This document shows positions 17,136 through 26,051 of a stretch of 64,000 bases of DNA, piece after piece. Where the stretch lies: the NCBI RefSeq assembly GCF_003545715.1, contig NZ_QVNU01000004.1, positions 124,001-188,000 of the forward strand, written 5' to 3'. Made by a program: the position numbers and the translations under genes. This DNA comes from Taibaiella koreensis (lineage in GTDB: Bacteria > Bacteroidota > Bacteroidia > Chitinophagales > Chitinophagaceae). Position 1 is the first letter of the stretch, and each line of letters begins with the position of its first letter. Below the pieces are notes generated by a model that made no database searches, had not been told where the DNA came from, and worked only from the letters and a program-made list of their open reading frames with translations.

Positions 17136-17513
17136 ATGGACAGTAACACAACCCGGCAGCTGCTGGAAACGTATTATGAGGGCTTTGCCCGGAAAGAAGG
17201 ATGGGAATCGGTAATCGCCGACGATTTCCGGTTTACCGGTGGCAGCATGACCCAGGCAGAACCAATTATCGGCAAGCATGCCTATATTGAAATAATTGCC
17301 CGCTTTTCAAGAGTATTCGAATCCATGGAAGCGAGAGACATGATCGTTGAGGGCGGCCGGGCCTGTGTTACCGGCAACTACCAGTTCCGCTTTCCCAACG
17401 GAGAACGCATCAATGGTAATGTGGCGGAGCTATGGACGGTAAAAGACGGGAAGCTGCAATCGCTCAGCATTTTCTTCGACACCCTTACTTTTGACCGCAA
17501 TACACCAAAGTAA
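17136..17513 (+). CDS. SnoaL/NTF2-like protein
   Basis: 125 residues from the ATG at 17136; an in-frame ATG at 17088 lies inside the second operator box and is unlikely to be used. LLETYYEGFARKEGWESVIADDFRFTGG, then a late GNVAELWTVKDGKLQSLSIFFDT, form the alpha-beta cone fold of the NTF2-like/SnoaL superfamily, which contains enzymes and binding proteins for small hydrophobic molecules. No catalytic residues can be assigned with confidence. Being divergent from an HxlR regulator, it is probably induced by a reactive or toxic small compound. Confidence 0.75.
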   Translation: MDSNTTRQLLETYYEGFARKEGWESVIADDFRFTGGSMTQAEPIIGKHAYIEIIARFSRVFESMEARDMIVEGGRACVTGNYQFRFPNGERINGNVAELWTVKDGKLQSLSIFFDTLTFDRNTPK

Positions 17514-17548
17514 ATCGAGATTTATCTAGCAGCTTTGCTAGCTTGGTT

Positions 17549-17580
17549 TTTGTTATCAGCAAGGGAATTGTGTAGTTTTG
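17549..17580 (+). promoter_or_regulatory. Bacteroidota-type promoter (TTTG-N20-TAGTTTTG)
   Basis: TTTG at 17549-17552 and TAGTTTTG at 17573-17580 with a 20-base spacer match both consensus elements. The -7 ends 29 bases before the ATG at 17610. Confidence 0.75.
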
Positions 17581-17609
17581 TGCCTTTTACTAACGAACCC
17601 TGATCATCG

Positions 17610-18374
17610 ATGCTCATCACCGATCCCGCTTTTAATTACGATCAATACGGTCATCAATATTCCGGCTACCGGCAAACCGATCCCCGTATCGCGGCCTTTG
17701 TCAATGAGGCCCTGGGCCAGGCGCAAACGGTGCTGAATGTAGGCGCCGGCGCCGGTTCTTACGAACCAGCAGACAAATATGTGGTGGCAGTAGAACCTTC
17801 AAAAGTGATGCGTGCCCAACGATTGAAGCGGGATAAGGTTCCCGCTATTGATGCCAAAGCAGGTGATCTGCCCTTCGATGATAATGCCTTTGATGCCGCA
17901 ATGGCTATGGTTACCGTACACCATTGGCCCGATATACGCAAAGGTCTTCAAGAGCTGCGCCGGGTAACGAAAGGTCCGGTGCTGGTGATGACCTTCGATC
18001 CGGGCCGGCTGGACCATTTCTGGAATGCCCGGTATTTTCCCGAGCTGATCGCCATCGAAAAAGCACGCTATCCATCGATCGATTTCATATGCGACGCTCT
18101 TGGCGGCAATAGTCGGGTCATTCCCATTCCCATACCGCTTGATTGTACAGATGGCTTCCAGGAGGCCTTCTATGGCCGGCCGGAAGCGTTCCTGGATGAA
18201 GAAGTAAGGCGGGCCCAATCTGCCTGGGGCTTTTTAAAGGAAGGCCAGGAGGCGGAACTGGTGCAGCGCCTGGCGGGAGACCTGGCTTCGGGCGGCTGGG
18301 AGCAGCAGTACGGACATTTTCGCCATGAGCCAACCTTTACCGGCGCCTTGCAACTGATCGTGACTATGCCCTGA
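17610..18374 (+). CDS. Class I SAM-dependent methyltransferase
   Basis: 254 residues, cytosolic. Motif I is VLNVGAGAGSYE (residues 41-52), with VVAVEPS as the acidic motif II, DLPFDDNAFDAAMAMVTVHHW as motif IV and LRRVTKGPVLVMTF as motif V, the UbiE/Methyltransf_11 pattern. The substrate is not evident; the C-terminal half (YFPELIAIEKARYPSIDF) differs from quinone methyltransferases and may hold the acceptor site. The gene has its own consensus promoter and is closed by a long hairpin, so it is probably monocistronic. Confidence 0.85.
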   Translation: MLITDPAFNYDQYGHQYSGYRQTDPRIAAFVNEALGQAQTVLNVGAGAGSYEPADKYVVAVEPSKVMRAQRLKRDKVPAIDAKAGDLPFDDNAFDAAMAMVTVHHWPDIRKGLQELRRVTKGPVLVMTFDPGRLDHFWNARYFPELIAIEKARYPSIDFICDALGGNSRVIPIPIPLDCTDGFQEAFYGRPEAFLDEEVRRAQSAWGFLKEGQEAELVQRLAGDLASGGWEQQYGHFRHEPTFTGALQLIVTMP

Positions 18375-18413
18375 AAGTAAATGTGTCCGGCTGCTAACCG
18401 GACACATTTACTT
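18375..18413. terminator. Bidirectional terminator between convergent genes
   Basis: A perfect 16-bp stem (18375-18390 with 18398-18413) and a CTGCTAA loop start right at the methyltransferase stop codon and end 14 bases before the stop of the convergent dehydrogenase gene. The stem itself ends in TTACTTTTG. Confidence 0.85.
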
Positions 18414-18427
18414 TTGTATCTGTTGTT

Positions 18428-19189
18428 TTACAGGTTAATGCCACCCGAAGCTTCTATCCGCTGGGCATTGACCCATTTGGCATCTTCACTGCAAAGGAAG
18501 GCTACCACACCACCTATATCATCGGCATGACCCACGCGCCCCAGGGCGGTTACCTGCGCCAGCTGGTTGCTGAGTTCAGGGCTATTACGTATCCTGCCGC
18601 CACCGAAGTCGGTAGCGATGGGCCCCGGAGCAACTACATTAGCAGTAATACCCCTCGATCCCAGTTCCTTGGCCATATAACGGGTCAGCACCTCGATCGC
18701 GCCTTTCATTGATCCATAAGCCGAAGAGCCGGGATGGGCAAAACGCGCCAGGCCGGAGGAGATATTGACGATCCTACCACCATCGTTCAAATAAGGCAAA
18801 GCCTTTTGCGTCAGAAAGAATACACCTTTATAGTGAATGTTGTGTGCAGCATCAAACTGCTCTTCGGTAGTTTCGGCAAAAGGTGCGTACAGCGCCGTGC
18901 CGGCATTATTGATCAGGAAATCGAAATGAGCACTGCCGGTATGCGCTTCAAGATGCTTACCTACTTCGCTCAGAAAACCATCAAAAGAGGCAATGTTGCC
19001 AGCGTCCAGCTGAAATGCCTCTGCTTTTTGTCCCATAACGCGGATCTCGGCTACTACTTTATCCGCTTCTTCTTTGTTGGTGTTGTAAGTAAGGACGATG
19101 TCGTTTCCTTTGCGGGCCAGGCTAAGGGCCATATCCCGGCCGAGACCGCGGCTACCGCCGGTTACCAGGGCTATTTTGGTTTTTGCCAT
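18428..19189 (-). CDS. SDR-family NAD(P)-dependent oxidoreductase
   Basis: 253 residues from the ATG at 19189, chosen because MAKTKIALVTGGSRGLG is the normal start of the fold; nine extra in-frame residues upstream are unlikely. Classical SDR elements are the cofactor loop TGGSRGLG (10-17), NNAG (94-97), catalytic Ser in VNISSG (144/145) and Tyr158/Lys162 in SAYGSMK. The arginine in the cofactor loop suggests NADP(H). VAPGPIATDFGGG near residue 190 is the usual substrate-side loop. The substrate is unknown. A -7 element is about 105 bases upstream. Confidence 0.9.
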   Translation of the reverse strand: MAKTKIALVTGGSRGLGRDMALSLARKGNDIVLTYNTNKEEADKVVAEIRVMGQKAEAFQLDAGNIASFDGFLSEVGKHLEAHTGSAHFDFLINNAGTALYAPFAETTEEQFDAAHNIHYKGVFFLTQKALPYLNDGGRIVNISSGLARFAHPGSSAYGSMKGAIEVLTRYMAKELGSRGITANVVAPGPIATDFGGGRIRNSPELSNQLAQVTALGRVGHADDIGGVVAFLCSEDAKWVNAQRIEASGGINL

Positions 19190-19293
19190 GCTTGTTAACG
19201 TTTTTGTTGTTATCATTAAATTATTGACAAGGCAAAGGTCGGCCGGAAATGGGAATATCTGTTTGCGTGTATCAAACTGATGTTTGCAAAATT

Positions 19294-19301
19294 CAAATCT
19301 A
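19294..19301 (-). promoter_or_regulatory. Candidate -7 element (TAGATTTG on the minus strand)
   Basis: CAAATCTA on the plus strand reads TAGATTTG on the minus strand, matching TAnnTTTG, about 105 bases upstream of the dehydrogenase ATG. The -33 position has no clear TTTG. Confidence 0.4.
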
Positions 19302-19369
19302 TACTAGCCGGCGGCAGAAACAGGGGCTGAGGCCCTGGTGAATAAGGTTAAGTGATTATCCGGATAAGC

Positions 19370-21676
19370 TTAGTAGGACAAGGTAAGCCCGACCCCGAAG
19401 CCCATATCACTATCGTAGTGCGTGCGAACGCTGATATTCTTATTGAGGATATACCGCAGATCGAGCATGTATTCCCTATCGGTATTGAGCATGAACCCTG
19501 CCCTTATCCTGCGTGTGATCGGAATGTCTTCCCGCATCAGCTGCAGACGCACTATACCATCGGTAAATACTTCGGCCTGGAATTGCACCAGCATGGGCAG
19601 TGTATAGTTTAGCCCCAGGCTAAGGACGGCCCGGTTGTCCTTTGTATTCTTTTGGCCGAAGAGATTTTCCTCATGCTCATCTATGCCCATTTTACGATAG
19701 CGCCAGTCGAAGCCTATGAATGGCATCAGCCATTGCATCCTCCCGATATATCTTCCGATATGGATCTCTGTCTCGTATCCGTGCATGTTATTGTAACCCA
19801 GCCGCCATTCGGTACCGGCGCTCCAGCGTGCGTTCTGCAGCATCAATCCGCCATCGTTGCCATTGGTAGCAAAGTCATTTTCAATCATGACATGCGGCAT
19901 ATTGCTCTCATGCTGCAATTTCCTGTAGGCATGAGCCTTGTCGGGCAATTGCGGGTTTGGCTCGTCGCCTACGCTGAATACCCGGTTCATACCGCTCATC
20001 ATATGATACAGGATGTGGCAGTGAAAAAACCAGTCGCCGCCGGTATTGGCAGCAAATTCAATCGTATCGGTCTCCATAGGCATAATATCGAGCACATTCT
20101 TGAGCGGAGCATGGCTACCCTGCCCGTTCAGCACCCTGAAATCGAAGCCATGCAGGTGCATGGGATGACGCATCATAGAATTGTTGTGGATAATCATGCG
20201 TACGATCTCCCCTTTCCCTATCGCGATCTTGTCGCTTTCCGACAGTATTTTGTTGTCCATGCTCCATACATACCGGTTCATATTCCCCGTCAGCTCAAAA
20301 TGTAACTCTTTCACGAGAGCGCTTTGGGGAAAGGCTGTTGCTGCCGGCGCACGCAGCATCGTATAATTAAGCGTAACGATCTTGCTGAGCGCATTGCTGT
20401 TGTAGCGGTTATCATCCATGTTCATGCCCTCCATATGATGGTGTGCAGGCGCATCGGGCTTCGCTTCCTTCTTCTTTTTGGGATCGCCGGTGATCTCGGG
20501 GTACATCACCACATTCATATCCATTTGGTTCAGGCTCATATTCATTCCCATATCGTCCAGGTCTCCGTTCATCTTCATCATGTCATTCATCATCTTCATA
20601 CCATCGAAATACTTGAGCCGGGGCAAAGGACCGGCCGCCTGAGCTGCTCCGCTGCCTATGAGCAAAGAAGCAGAACGGGTGCGGTCTTCCGTAGTAGCCA
20701 ATAGCTCATAAGCCTTACCGGGCTCCGGTATGGTGACAATAACATCATAGGTTTCGGAAACGGCGATAATGAGGCGGTCAACGGCTACCGGCTCCACGTC
20801 GTTGCCGTCGCTGGCAACAACCGTAATTTTGCCACCCGCATAACGTAGCCAAAAGTAGGAAGATGCGCCACCATTGGCGATCCGCAACCTGACTTTGTGG
20901 CCTGCCTTTAACGGTTTCCCTTCTATAGCGGTAAGCGGTACAGCCGGGCTGCCATTCACCAGTATTTTATCGTAATACACATCGCTCACATCCATGGCCA
21001 GCATTCTTTTCCACTCATTTCCCAATTTGGTGCCGAAATGACCCGACACCAAAGCCTCTCCATAGCTTTGCACGGCGTCTTTCTTAATGGCAGACCAATC
21101 GTTGGCATTGTGCAGCATGCGGTGCACATTATCAGGATTGTAATTGGTCCATTCGCTCAACATTACCGGTATCGTGGGAAGATCGTCGATACCTGGCCTG
21201 AATGTTGGGTCGCCGGCTCTTTTCAGGAATACGAGATTGCCGTACATACCGATCTGCTCCTGCATACCGCTATGACTATGGTACCAATGGGTACCGTTCT
21301 GGATCACGGGAAAACGATAAGTATAGGAAGCACCCGGCGCAATGGGCATTTGCGTAAGGTAAGGGACGCCGTCTTCGGGGTTGGGTAGAAATACGCCATG
21401 CCAGTGCAATGAAGTACCTTCCTGTAGCAGGTTGTGGACATGGATCTCGGCCGTATCTCCTTCGGTGAACGTCAACGTAGGCATGGGTATCTGGCCATTT
21501 ACGGCAATAGCCCGTTTGGTCTTGCCCGCATAGCTAACTACCGTATCTTTTACGTACAGATCGTAGCGTACGACCCTGGGAGCAGCAGGATCTGTCCCGG
21601 AAGATTGTGCCCGGGCTAGAAAGACGGCCGGAAAGAAAAGAAGCAGGAGCAGAATATAACGTATCATAAATATCAA
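19370..21676 (-). CDS. Multicopper oxidase (CopA-type) fused to a C-terminal outer-membrane barrel-like domain
   Basis: 768 residues with a signal peptide; MIRYILLLLL at 21667 is an alternative start. The copper sites are complete: HWHG (91-94), WYHSHSG (132-138), HPMHLHG (504-510) and HCHILYHMMSGM (552-563, with Met563 as axial ligand). A Met/His-rich insert (MKMMNDMMKMNGDLDDMGMN and AHHHMEGMNM, about 370-440) resembles the methionine-rich region of CopA/PcoA oxidases, which turn periplasmic Cu(I) into less toxic Cu(II). After residue 600 the sequence becomes beta-rich with an aromatic-glycine pattern (GYETEIHIGRYIG, NLFGQKNTKDNRAVLSLG, ending FGVGLTLSY), like a CopB-type outer-membrane barrel. 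It is the last gene of the copper cluster. Confidence 0.9.
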   Translation of the reverse strand: MIFMIRYILLLLLFFPAVFLARAQSSGTDPAAPRVVRYDLYVKDTVVSYAGKTKRAIAVNGQIPMPTLTFTEGDTAEIHVHNLLQEGTSLHWHGVFLPNPEDGVPYLTQMPIAPGASYTYRFPVIQNGTHWYHSHSGMQEQIGMYGNLVFLKRAGDPTFRPGIDDLPTIPVMLSEWTNYNPDNVHRMLHNANDWSAIKKDAVQSYGEALVSGHFGTKLGNEWKRMLAMDVSDVYYDKILVNGSPAVPLTAIEGKPLKAGHKVRLRIANGGASSYFWLRYAGGKITVVASDGNDVEPVAVDRLIIAVSETYDVIVTIPEPGKAYELLATTEDRTRSASLLIGSGAAQAAGPLPRLKYFDGMKMMNDMMKMNGDLDDMGMNMSLNQMDMNVVMYPEITGDPKKKKEAKPDAPAHHHMEGMNMDDNRYNSNALSKIVTLNYTMLRAPAATAFPQSALVKELHFELTGNMNRYVWSMDNKILSESDKIAIGKGEIVRMIIHNNSMMRHPMHLHGFDFRVLNGQGSHAPLKNVLDIMPMETDTIEFAANTGGDWFFHCHILYHMMSGMNRVFSVGDEPNPQLPDKAHAYRKLQHESNMPHVMIENDFATNGNDGGLMLQNARWSAGTEWRLGYNNMHGYETEIHIGRYIGRMQWLMPFIGFDWRYRKMGIDEHEENLFGQKNTKDNRAVLSLGLNYTLPMLVQFQAEVFTDGIVRLQLMREDIPITRRIRAGFMLNTDREYMLDLRYILNKNISVRTHYDSDMGFGVGLTLSY

Positions 21677-21788
21677 TACCTGGGTTATCTTCTTTCCGGC
21701 AAAACTGCCGGAAAGGATTCAAATGGTGATCTAGGCAATTGTAAAAGATACCGACCGGTATGTTTATAATAACCGGTCGGAAAATGCT

Positions 21789-22232
21789 CTATTTTAGTGT
21801 TTCCACGGTTTTGCCGCAGCTCAGCATCTGGCTGCCGTAATAAGGGTTTTTCACCCCGGCATCAACACTCAACCAATAGCTTTTCTTCATCGGGCAATAC
21901 TGGTAGTACACGGTTCCATCGACGTTCTTACCCCCTTTTACGACCTTCCAGAGCGCAGCAGATACCTCGGCAAAGGCGTTCCTTTGCCCATCGATACCGG
22001 AAGCCTGCGCCATTTTGCCCAAAGCCCTGGCGAGCGGTTCCTTTTCTCCTGAAGCAGGCACCGCAGCAAGGGCTTTCTGCAGGAACACAATATCTCCCGA
22101 CACTTTTTTACCGTCAGATTGTACCAGGTCGTCTTTTACTTTAAGATAAGCATCCAGGATGCTTTGTTGGTCTTGTGCCTGTGCGGCGGTGCTGATAAAG
22201 GCCGCGGCCATAACTGCTGTTATCCATTTCAT
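21789..22232 (-). CDS. DUF3347-type periplasmic copper-associated protein
   Basis: 147 residues with a signal peptide (MKWITAVMAAAFISTAAQA). SILDAYLKVKDDLVQSD at the start and VYYQYCPMKKSYWLS with NPYYGSQMLSCG at the end are the signature of DUF3347, a domain found alone or attached to CusB-type efflux subunits in Bacteroidota. The paired Cys, Met and Cys at the C-terminus probably form a metal site. It is translated 11 bases after the HMA chaperone gene and is followed by the multicopper oxidase, so a periplasmic copper-binding or transfer role is likely. Confidence 0.85.
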   Translation of the reverse strand: MKWITAVMAAAFISTAAQAQDQQSILDAYLKVKDDLVQSDGKKVSGDIVFLQKALAAVPASGEKEPLARALGKMAQASGIDGQRNAFAEVSAALWKVVKGGKNVDGTVYYQYCPMKKSYWLSVDAGVKNPYYGSQMLSCGKTVETLK

Positions 22233-22243
22233 ATTAAACGTTT

Positions 22244-22672
22244 TTAGGTGTGCATTAATTCAATTTTAAAGCCGCTTTTCCGGATGGTATCCATAATTTC
22301 TTTTACGGTGGCAACACCGGAAACGGAGAGGATCTTATCCTTGGCCGTGGTATCGACCTGCCATGAGGATACGCCTGCCAGAGCATCCAGGGCAGGCTTT
22401 ACCTGCGCCACACAGCCGCCGCAATTAATATTGGTCCTGAATTGCAGCGGGGACGGTATGACCTCTGCTTCCATTTGGGCTACGGCATAGCCGGCCTTTT
22501 CAATAGCCGTTTTAAGAGATTCGCCGGGCATGTCGTCCGGGGCCGATAAGTTCAGGGCCCCTGCTTCGATATGGGTTATCACGGCGCCTTCGATCGCATT
22601 AAGGGCTTGTTGTACCCGGGCCTGGCAATGGCTGCTCTGCATGTCGGGAACGGAAATATGGATGTTTTTCAT
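22244..22672 (-). CDS. Two-domain HMA copper chaperone, first domain degenerate
   Basis: 142 residues forming two ferredoxin-like heavy-metal-associated domains. The second (about 75-142) has NINCGGCVAQVKPAL with an intact CxxC. The first (1-70) has MQSSHCQARVQQAL, where only the second cysteine remains and the motif reads SxHC. The protein has no signal peptide and should act in the cytosol, handing Cu(I) to the ATPase encoded 84 bases upstream. The same SxHC variant occurs in the first HMA domain of that ATPase. Loss of the first cysteine may mean a structural or docking role rather than metal carriage. Confidence 0.85.
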   Translation of the reverse strand: MKNIHISVPDMQSSHCQARVQQALNAIEGAVITHIEAGALNLSAPDDMPGESLKTAIEKAGYAVAQMEAEVIPSPLQFRTNINCGGCVAQVKPALDALAGVSSWQVDTTAKDKILSVSGVATVKEIMDTIRKSGFKIELMHT

Positions 22673-22756
22673 TGTTGTTTATTTTTCTTTGAGCTACAAA
22701 ATTACTGTTGGTTCCTGGGGCGTCTGTTATACAATCCCTGCTTTGATTTACAGGAT

Positions 22757-25168
22757 TTACGGTTTCCATTTCAACCGGAGACTATTGGCGACTACGCTAA
22801 CGCTGCTAAGGGCCATAGCCGCACCAGCGATCATAGGATTCAGCAAAAAGCCGTTAACGGGATACAACACACCGGCAGCAAGGGGAATGCCGATAATATT
22901 ATAGATAAAGGCCCAGAACAGGTTTTGCCGGATGGCGGCTACGGTTTGCCGTGACAGGCGTATCGCTTGCGGGATCTTGTTCAGATCGGAGGAGATGATC
23001 GTCATTTTGGCAACGTCCATGGCGATATCGCTACCCTTTCCCATGGCGATGCTGACGTCCGCCTGCGCCAGTGCGGCGCTGTCATTGATACCATCGCCCA
23101 CCATTGCAACCATTCTGCCCCGCGACTGTAATTCCCCGATGAAAGCGGCCTTTTGCTCGGGTAGTATTTCTGCCTGATAATGATCGATGCCGGTCTGGGT
23201 CGCAATGGCCTTTGCCGTTGCTTCATTATCGCCGGTCAGCATATACACTTCAATACCCGCCTGGCGCAAGGCTGTAACCGCTTCGACAGAGGTTTCTTTG
23301 ATCCTGTCGGCTATAGCCAGCACTGCCAAAGCCCTTTTATCGTCGGCAAACCAGATCACGGTTTGGGATTGAGCGGCCCAGTCTGCGGCCTTTTCAATCA
23401 ATGCTCCCGCTATGTCGATCTCCCGCTCCTGTAACAGCTTCTGGTTACCGGCAAAATAGGTTGTGCCGCTAATGAGTGCCTGAGCGCCCTTACCGGTAAT
23501 GCTTTCGAAGTGCTGTAGCGGAAGTGCCGCCATACCTTCATAATAACGGACAACGGCCTCGGCCAGGGGGTGCTCCGATTGCTTTTCCAGGCTGAACAAC
23601 ATTTGTTTCGCTCCGTTGTCGCCGTTCAGCCAGGCGATATCGGTTACCACGGGGCGTCCTTCTGTAAGCGTACCGGTCTTATCCAGGACTACGGTATCGA
23701 CTTTCCTGGCCTGTTCCAGGCTTTCCGCATCTTTGATCAGGATCCCTTGTTCTGCGCCTTTGCCTACACCGACCATGATCGCGGTTGGCGTGGCGAGGCC
23801 CAATGCACAGGGACAGGCGATTACGAGGACGGTGACCAAGGCCATAAGTCCTTGTGTAAAGCCATTGTCGCCACCCAGGAAGAACCAGGCTATAAATGTA
23901 ATGATTGCTATTGCTAATACTACGGGAACGAAAATGCCCGCGATCTTGTCCACCAGCTTCTGCACCGGCGCCTTACTGCCCTGCGCCTCCTGCACCATAC
24001 GGATGATCTGCGCCAGCATGGTTGCCGCGCCTACCTTCTCGGCCCTGAAACTAAAGCTTCCTTTCTGGTTGATGGTACCGGCAAAGACCTTGTCCTCCGC
24101 TTTTTTGGACACTGCCAGAGGCTCGCCGCTCAGCATGCTTTCGTCCACATAGGAGCTGCCTTCGACAACGATACCGTCGACAGCGACCTGCTCGCCGGGC
24201 TTTACCAGGATGAGGTCGCCTGGATTCACTTTTTCTATCGGCGTTTCCATCTGGTGTCCCCCTTCGTGTATCAGCGTTACCGTTCTGGGTCGCAGGCCCA
24301 TCAGCTTTTTGATCGCGGAGGAGGTATTGCCTTTGGCCTTTTCCTCCAGCATCTTGCCTAATAGTATAAAGGCGATCACCACAGCCGCAGCTTCGAAATA
24401 AACATGCGGATGCAGGCCCCGGGCATGCCAGTAGCCAGGGAATAAGGTATTGAACACGCTGAAACTATAGGCCACACCTGTGCTCAGGGCGACAAGGGTA
24501 TCCATATTGGCTGAGCGGTGACGGGCTTGTTTCCAGGCGTTGACGAAAAAATCTTTGCCCAACCAAAGCACAACAGGGGTTGACAGCAGCCACATGATAT
24601 AATTGGCATAAGGGATGTCCATGAAGAACATACCGATAATCACTACCGGTACCGATAGCATCACAGCACCAAGAGTCCTTCGCTTCAGCTGTTTGAATTT
24701 CTCGCTGTGGATGGCATCCAGCGTTTCTGCTTCCTGTTCGCCGCCTTCGGTCAGGAGATCGTAACCGATGGATTGTACTGCTTTGCGAATCCCTTCGGCC
24801 TGTATTATGTTCGGCAGGTATTCAACAGTAAGCGCTGCCGTAGCAAAGTTCACAGAAGCGCTCAGTACACCGGGTTGGGCCTTTACCATGGTCTCAACGC
24901 TTACGGCGCAGGATGCGCAGGTCATATCCAGCACGGGGAAGGTCCTTTTGATTGTTGTCACGCCATAGCCGAGCCCGCGTATAGCTTGTACCGCTTCGGG
25001 TAAGGCTTCCTCCCTGTCGGTAGTGATAAGCGCCCGTTGATTATTCAGCTCTACCTTATGCGTGGTGATGCCCTTTACCTGCTTGAGGCCATTGTCGACG
25101 ATCAGCGCGCAATGCTCACTTTCCACGCCTTCAAGGGGTATATATAATGGGGATGTTTCCGTAGCCAT
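22757..25168 (-). CDS. copA: Copper-exporting P1B-type ATPase CopA
   Basis: 803 residues. Two N-terminal HMA domains: the first has ESEHCALIV (one cysteine) and the second MTCASC (Cys84, Cys87). Eight TM segments carry the ACPCALG ion motif (Cys452-Pro-Cys454). The phosphorylation site is DKTGTLTEG (Asp496); SEHPLAEA, MLTGDNEAT and MVGDGINDSAAL complete the P-type signature. The CPC motif with downstream YN and MxxS elements identifies the Cu(I)-exporting P1B-1 subgroup. It is the first gene after the regulator and heads the copA-HMA-DUF3347-oxidase run. A short dyad 12-32 bases before the ATG may be its operator. Confidence 0.95.
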   Translation of the reverse strand: MATETSPLYIPLEGVESEHCALIVDNGLKQVKGITTHKVELNNQRALITTDREEALPEAVQAIRGLGYGVTTIKRTFPVLDMTCASCAVSVETMVKAQPGVLSASVNFATAALTVEYLPNIIQAEGIRKAVQSIGYDLLTEGGEQEAETLDAIHSEKFKQLKRRTLGAVMLSVPVVIIGMFFMDIPYANYIMWLLSTPVVLWLGKDFFVNAWKQARHRSANMDTLVALSTGVAYSFSVFNTLFPGYWHARGLHPHVYFEAAAVVIAFILLGKMLEEKAKGNTSSAIKKLMGLRPRTVTLIHEGGHQMETPIEKVNPGDLILVKPGEQVAVDGIVVEGSSYVDESMLSGEPLAVSKKAEDKVFAGTINQKGSFSFRAEKVGAATMLAQIIRMVQEAQGSKAPVQKLVDKIAGIFVPVVLAIAIITFIAWFFLGGDNGFTQGLMALVTVLVIACPCALGLATPTAIMVGVGKGAEQGILIKDAESLEQARKVDTVVLDKTGTLTEGRPVVTDIAWLNGDNGAKQMLFSLEKQSEHPLAEAVVRYYEGMAALPLQHFESITGKGAQALISGTTYFAGNQKLLQEREIDIAGALIEKAADWAAQSQTVIWFADDKRALAVLAIADRIKETSVEAVTALRQAGIEVYMLTGDNEATAKAIATQTGIDHYQAEILPEQKAAFIGELQSRGRMVAMVGDGINDSAALAQADVSIAMGKGSDIAMDVAKMTIISSDLNKIPQAIRLSRQTVAAIRQNLFWAFIYNIIGIPLAAGVLYPVNGFLLNPMIAGAAMALSSVSVVANSLRLKWKP

Positions 25169-25179
25169 AAAAATGATTT

Positions 25180-25200
25180 ACAATACAAAGGTCGTATTGT
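25180..25200. promoter_or_regulatory. Dyad upstream of copA, candidate copper-responsive operator
   Basis: ACAATAC at 25180-25186 and GTATTGT at 25194-25200 are exact inverted copies separated by 7 bases, 12 bases before the copA ATG. It is the only clear structure in the 319-base gap between copA and the regulator; the rest (25201-25487) shows nothing I can support. Binding by the HMA-AraC protein is inference. Confidence 0.45.
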
Positions 25201-25487
25201 TCAGCAGGGTGGCTGTTACACATTTATGGAAAGGATTTATAAGATTTACAGACAGGAGCCATGAGATGTTTATGGCTTCGTCTTCCCGCTGCGGCGCCAC
25301 GACGCCAGGAGGAACAATAAACGCGGCTTAATGTAATAGCTTGGCGCCTCTGAGACTGCGTGACAAAACAATGATTACGATGGGTAAGATAAGGAACAAA
25401 GGCCTGCGCAACAACACAAGGCACTATACTGTATGTCCAGATGCTATTTCCCTTCATTTGCCCGCAGTGGGAAATAATATACAGGTG

Positions 25488-26051
25488 TTATACCTTGTCC
25501 AGCGGCTTTCTTTTTTCGGCCTTGATGTTCTTGAAGTGGCTGGGTGTGAGGCCAGTCACCTTTTTGAATTGATTACTCAAATGCGCCACGCTGGAGTAGT
25601 TGAGCTGATAGGCGATCTCGCTCAGGGTGAGCTCATCGTATACCAATAGCTCCTTTACCCGTTCGATCTTCTGGGCGATGAAATATTTTTCGATAGTTGT
25701 TCCTTCTACCTCCGAGAAAAGGTTGGAAATATAAGTATAGTCGTGATGGAGATGACTGCTAAGGTAGCCGGATAAATTGGTTTTCAGATCGCTGTTATCC
25801 TGGTGTACCAATGATACGATCAGGTTTTTGACTTTCTCGATCAGCTGGCTTTTACGGTCGTCGATCAAAGCGAATCCCAATGAGCTGAACGCGGCCTCCA
25901 GCAGTCCCTTCTGATCCGGGTGCAAGGGCTGTTCAAGCGTTACTTCTCCTAAAGCAACCTTCACCGGCTCGATACCTAATTGTTGTAGTTCGTTTTTTAC
26001 CACCATGATGCATCGGTTACACACCATGTTCTTGATATAGATCGTTGCCAT
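25488..26051 (-). CDS. AraC-family regulator with N-terminal metal-binding HMA-like domain
   Basis: 187 residues. The N-terminus MATIYIKNMVCNRCIMVVKNEL is an HMA-type strand-loop-helix with a CxxC pair (Cys11, Cys14). The second part (about 85-180) is an AraC double helix-turn-helix: TYISNLFSEVEGTTIEKYF, LTLSEIAYQLNYSSVAHLSNQF and KVTGLTPSHFK. The fusion of a soft-metal site with a DNA-binding domain, placed directly upstream of copA on the same strand, makes it the likely copper-dependent activator of the cluster. Similar short HMA-AraC proteins are common near copper genes in Bacteroidota. Confidence 0.9.
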   Translation of the reverse strand: MATIYIKNMVCNRCIMVVKNELQQLGIEPVKVALGEVTLEQPLHPDQKGLLEAAFSSLGFALIDDRKSQLIEKVKNLIVSLVHQDNSDLKTNLSGYLSSHLHHDYTYISNLFSEVEGTTIEKYFIAQKIERVKELLVYDELTLSEIAYQLNYSSVAHLSNQFKKVTGLTPSHFKNIKAEKRKPLDKV

